Source: Hirsutella rhossiliensis (lineage: Eukaryota; Ascomycota; Sordariomycetes; Hypocreales; Ophiocordycipitaceae). Taken from it: a stretch of 64,000 nt of DNA. Below, piece after piece: positions 60,198-64,000 of this stretch. The notes beneath the pieces were generated by a model. The model was not told the origin of the DNA. It was given only the letters and a program-made list of their open reading frames with translations, and did no database searches. Each line of letters starts with the position of its first letter. Positions within the stretch are counted from its first letter, which is position 1. The stretch is taken from the NCBI RefSeq assembly GCF_020360975.1, contig NW_025408675.1, positions 1,612,001-1,676,000 on the forward strand, written 5' to 3'. The position numbers and the translations under genes were made by a program.

Positions 60198-62239
60198 TAT
60201 ATTAAAAGCTTTTATTTAATATAATACCGCGCTACTTTAAGTAATATTATAACTATTAATATACCTATATAGTAAGCTAGATTAACTAACTCTAAAGCTA
60301 CTATATCGCTTTAGGATATAATACGCGAGATTATTACCCTTTAATATAAGGTATAGTTACTTAGGAATAGAGGAGGTAATAGATAAGTTAAGAACCTTAG
60401 AGAAGTAGTTAAACTAAAATAGCTAGGACTATTTAATAGTACTTATAGTATACTTTAAGACTTTCTTACCTAACTTAAGGCCTACTATTAGTTTTACCCT
60501 ACTAAACTCTTAGACTTAGTTAAAAAGGTACTCTATATAAGAAATTATTTATTTAGAATAGTACTCGCTTAGTTTAAACCTATTATAAGGGATTTTCTTA
60601 ATAACTAACTAGTATAATAAGATAATAAGATAGATAAAGTCTTTATTAGTTTCTAAGGATTTAAAGAAGCTATTATAAAGGTATTTAGAATAACTAATAA
60701 GGAATAAGAAGCTAAATAAAAACTTTAAGAACTTTAATAAAGGATTTTAGTATTAGATTATACTATAAAGTTCCGTTAAGTTACCTTAAAGCTTAATTAA
60801 GATAACGAACCCTTTATATTACGATTCTATAATAGGCTTAAAAAAGAAGTTAAGGACGAGCTCTATAAGGAAAATTAACCTAATAACCTCTTAGACTATA
60901 TTACTATAGTAGTATAAATTAATAATAGATAGTATACGCGATACTAAGAAAAGAAATAAGAAAGAGGAAACTAAGACCCTTCCTATAAAAATAACTTTAG
61001 CTAATACGCTAACTATAAGAAAAAGCGCGAAATATAAATAGCCTAGGTATATATAATAAATCCTAGACTAATAGATTTAAGTATAATATAAAAAGGTAAA
61101 AGAAAGTATTTTAATTATAGGAAACTTAGATATTACTTTAAAGAATATAAATAACCTTATAAGGAGAAGAAAACTTACTAAGTACTAGCCTTAAAAGGTA
61201 AGAAATACCTAAACGCTATTAATAGATAGGAACTAAAGTATAAACTCCTTAGTTAGACTATATACTATAATAACGAATATATAGTATACCTAAGTAATAA
61301 GAATAGTACTAAATAGTTCTTAAAGCTATTAAAGAAAACCCTTATAATAATATAATAAAGGGATCCTAAAATATAGAAATAAGTTAAATTTATAGAACTA
61401 AAATACCTTTATCTTAAAAGAGTCTCTTAAAACTAGATTAAGAAGAATAGTAAACGATTCTAAGAAGATATATAAAATAAAAATCGATAATAATAATAGG
61501 TAGTTTATAAATAATATAATAAAGAAGATATAAATATAGCCTTTATACTTATAAGACTTAGATAATAACCTAAAGAGGAATAATAAAGTATTAACGATAT
61601 AAGTTTTAAAAAGTAAGAAATACTTAAAGAAATAAAAGATAAGAATAAACTTATATTACTACTTTTATTACTAAGGGAAAATACTATAATTAAAGAATAT
61701 ACTTTATACTTTAAAGAATTTAAAGAAATACTTAAAATTAAAACCTAATAAATACCTTAAATTATTATAGAAAACTAATAAGCTATATTAATTTAATATT
61801 AACTAGTACTATATAAAGGAGACTATATTATAGCTATTACTATAGTTAATACCTTTATAGCTTTATAATAAGAATAGTAACTATAAAGAGAATTTAAAGA
61901 TAATCTATAAATATTACTTACTTATAAGTACTATAAGTATATTTTATAGATATTATATATCTACCTAGATTATATAATATACTTCTAGATAAAAGTATAA
62001 TATAACGCCTTCTTAGTTAGGTTTAAAAGATAAGTACTTTTAAAACCTTACTTAAGTATAAAACTAAACTACTAGAAAATCGATTAATACTACCTAAACG
62101 ACTAAGTTATATTATTAAAACTTAATTATAGCATGCTATTTAAATACTATAATAATTATAGTTTATTAATAAGATATCTTTTAAAGATATATAAAATCTA
62201 TAAATATACTAAAATAAAGGAATAGTATAACGCTACTTA
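60198..62239 (+). mobile_element. RIP-destroyed gypsy gag and truncated pol
   Basis: The plus strand keeps a Ty3/gypsy gag pattern at about 60,400-61,300, with a zinc knuckle footprint at 61,107-61,148 in which Tyr codons stand at the spacing of C-x2-C-x4-H-x4-C. Sequence to about 61,700 would be the protease end. The element is cut off at about 62,239, where an inverted LTR begins; no reverse transcriptase is recognisable. Confidence 0.7.
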
Positions 62240-62687
62240 TAATAACCGGTATTATTCCTAAGGGATAAACCTATTAAGGGGTTAATATTAGTAGATATAA
62301 TAAGGCGTAGTCTAAGTAATAATAAGTATATTACGTTAGTAATAAGTTAGAGGTTATAGACCGTAGACTATAACTAAGTAATTAAAATTAAAAATAAAAT
62401 TATAATAAAGATCTATATTAAAAGCTAAAGAGCTATCTATCTAAAGGAGTAAAAGTAGGTAGCTATATATACCTATAAAGACTATCCTTAGATTATAGGC
62501 CTAGCTATAATCCCTAACGTTAGATCGTATAGAGCGTAGTAATCCTATTAATCCTAGATTACTTAGATCTCTACGATCCCCTTAATCCTATATCTATTAG
62601 ATAGTCGTGCCGACTATTTATCCGTTAAACTATATTACGTGCTTAACGCGGTCGACCGTTAGCGGCCTAGTAGCCGTAGTCGTAATA
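62240..62687 (-). repeat. Inverted LTR, 3' LTR of the right-end element
   Basis: Reverse complement of the LTR at 4,172-4,654; its landmark GGTTTATCCCTTA lies reversed at about 62,260. It directly joins the truncated plus-strand element, so one copy inserted into or recombined with the other. Internal divergence is greater than between the two plus-strand LTRs. Confidence 0.7.
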
Positions 62688-64000
62688 CGATATCTCCCCT
62701 CCTTTTAGTCTTATCTATAAGACCTATTATAGCTACCTTAGCCGCTATATATAAATATACCCTTATTATATTATACGTAAGTATATCGTTCCTTATTTCT
62801 TTATCTTTTTAGGATATACTACTAATAGTATATCTAGTCGTATACTAAAAAATCGTTCCCGAAAAGCCTCCGAGCGCGCTACTCTTATTAAATATATTAA
62901 CTTAAGTAGAGATCCTACTAGTATACTATATACTTAATACTTTAAGGCAAAAAAGACGAATTATTAGATAGCTAAAAATTCTTCGCGCTATAATAATTAT
63001 ATTACTAGTAGTCGTCCTTATTATAATAGTATTTTAGTAGCTTCTTCTTATAGGTATCTTTTAATTCTTTCTATATATAGTAGCTAACGTATTTCCTTTA
63101 GTAACTAAATTATTAGTAGAGTAGCGTAGGCTATATTCTAAAGAGGAGGAAGCTAAGGAAGCCTTATTAAAGCTTTAGGTATAGCTTATAAACCTTTAAT
63201 CGTAAATATCTATTACCGTTAATTATTTAGCTTATATCTAAAAGATTTAGAATTATATAAAGGAAAAGAGTTCTAAGTTATTTCGTTATAGTATTTAAGA
63301 AGTAGATACTAAGGATAGTATTTTACCTACGCTTAATACGTATAAGTATTAGGTAGTAAATAATTTATAATCGTTAGGCGTTCTTAATAAGGCGAATTAG
63401 TCCTTATTTAGTATTAGTAAGGAGTTTATAGATCTTAGTCCTTTAATCCCTCCTAAACCTTCTAGTAAAATTATTAAAGTAAAGAGCTATAGTAGGTTAA
63501 GTGCTTAAGTAGTTCTTAGGTATTTTCCTCTAGTCTATATCCCTTCTACTTAATAAGGTATTCTTATTACTAACCTTATTTTCTTATATTTAGTATTTAT
63601 TCTACTTTATATTCTTAATCGTTATTAACTTTAATGTTTTCCTATAGTTTAGTATTTTATAGCGCTAGTTCTAATAATAAGATATAAAATATTAAGTATA
63701 TCTATATTATTATTAGTAGCGAAAGTTTATAGTTAACTTTTAAAATAGTTTTCTTAACCTTAAACGGTCTAAGTTTCTTAAAATCTAATTTATTACTTAG
63801 TCGTTTTATTTTAATATTTCGTTATATAAGGTAGACTATATCTCCCTCTTAAAAGATTAGTCCTTATAATCTTTTCCGATTATAGTAAGTAGATATTTAT
63901 TCTTTAACGAATTAAAGTTCTTATTATATTTCTTTATATAATTTTTATAGCTAATCTACTTATAGTATTACTTATTTTACTTATAGTCCTTATTAAGTAA
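62688..64000 (-). mobile_element. Inverted gypsy copy, integrase tail and chromodomain
   Basis: Read on the minus strand, this block follows left-end positions of about 2,917-4,171 almost base for base: the integrase C-terminus at about 63,985-63,650, then the chromodomain at about 63,580-63,480, then the LTR. It is truncated by the window edge. All frames are broken by RIP stops. Confidence 0.75.

Noticed and set aside
1..64000. tRNA, rRNA or CRISPR features
   Set aside because: No T-loop and anticodon arrangement, rRNA core or regular spaced repeats were found by eye; CRISPR is not expected in a fungus.

Overview
The window is chromosomal DNA of a filamentous ascomycete. The genes carry short GT-AG introns (mostly 50-100 bp), upstream ATGs sit in fungal contexts, and both ends are AT-rich repeat blocks saturated with the C-to-T damage of repeat-induced point mutation (RIP). 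The gene set and the RIP suggest Sordariomycetes, most likely Hypocreales; the species cannot be fixed from sequence alone.

Layout: (1) 1-10,968 is RIP-destroyed repeat DNA with no usable ORF: a Ty3/gypsy chromovirus (reverse transcriptase, RNase H, integrase, chromodomain, then a 3' LTR at about 4,172-4,654), an unresolved AT-rich tract, and a LINE ORF1 remnant. (2) 10,969-26,047 holds conserved genes: a YAP-type bZIP factor (minus), a 7.3 kb gene-free interval, a Hos3-type histone deacetylase (plus) and a PHP-family histidinol-phosphatase (minus). (3) 26,987-54,362 is an indole-diterpene biosynthetic cluster of nine genes: P450 (-), aromatic prenyltransferase (-), P450 (-), PaxM-type FAD epoxidase (+), P450 (+), PaxA-type membrane protein (+), PaxC-type geranylgeranyl transferase (+), PaxB-type terpene cyclase (+) and GGPP synthase (+). 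(4) 56,246-56,629 is a small protein with the calcium loop of the LecB/PA-IIL lectins, with a 139-bp tandem duplication in its upstream region. (5) 57,460-64,000 is RIP-destroyed repeat DNA again, including a gypsy 5' LTR plus gag and an inverted copy of the left-hand element.

How the genes work together (established for paxilline, terpendole and lolitrem clusters, inferred here by homology): the G-type enzyme makes GGPP, the C-type enzyme joins it to indole-3-glycerol phosphate, the M-type flavoprotein epoxidises the chain and the B-type membrane cyclase closes the rings, giving a paspaline-type core. Three P450s and one DMATS-type prenyltransferase would then decorate it. This inventory (G, C, M, B, an A/S membrane protein, three P450s, one prenyltransferase) fits a terpendole- or paxilline-like prenylated product better than a full lolitrem pathway. 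No pathway-specific transcription factor or transporter is visible in the cluster.

Spliced models were derived by hand from frame, splice consensus and family motifs; every junction given keeps the reading frame, but none has been tested against transcripts.
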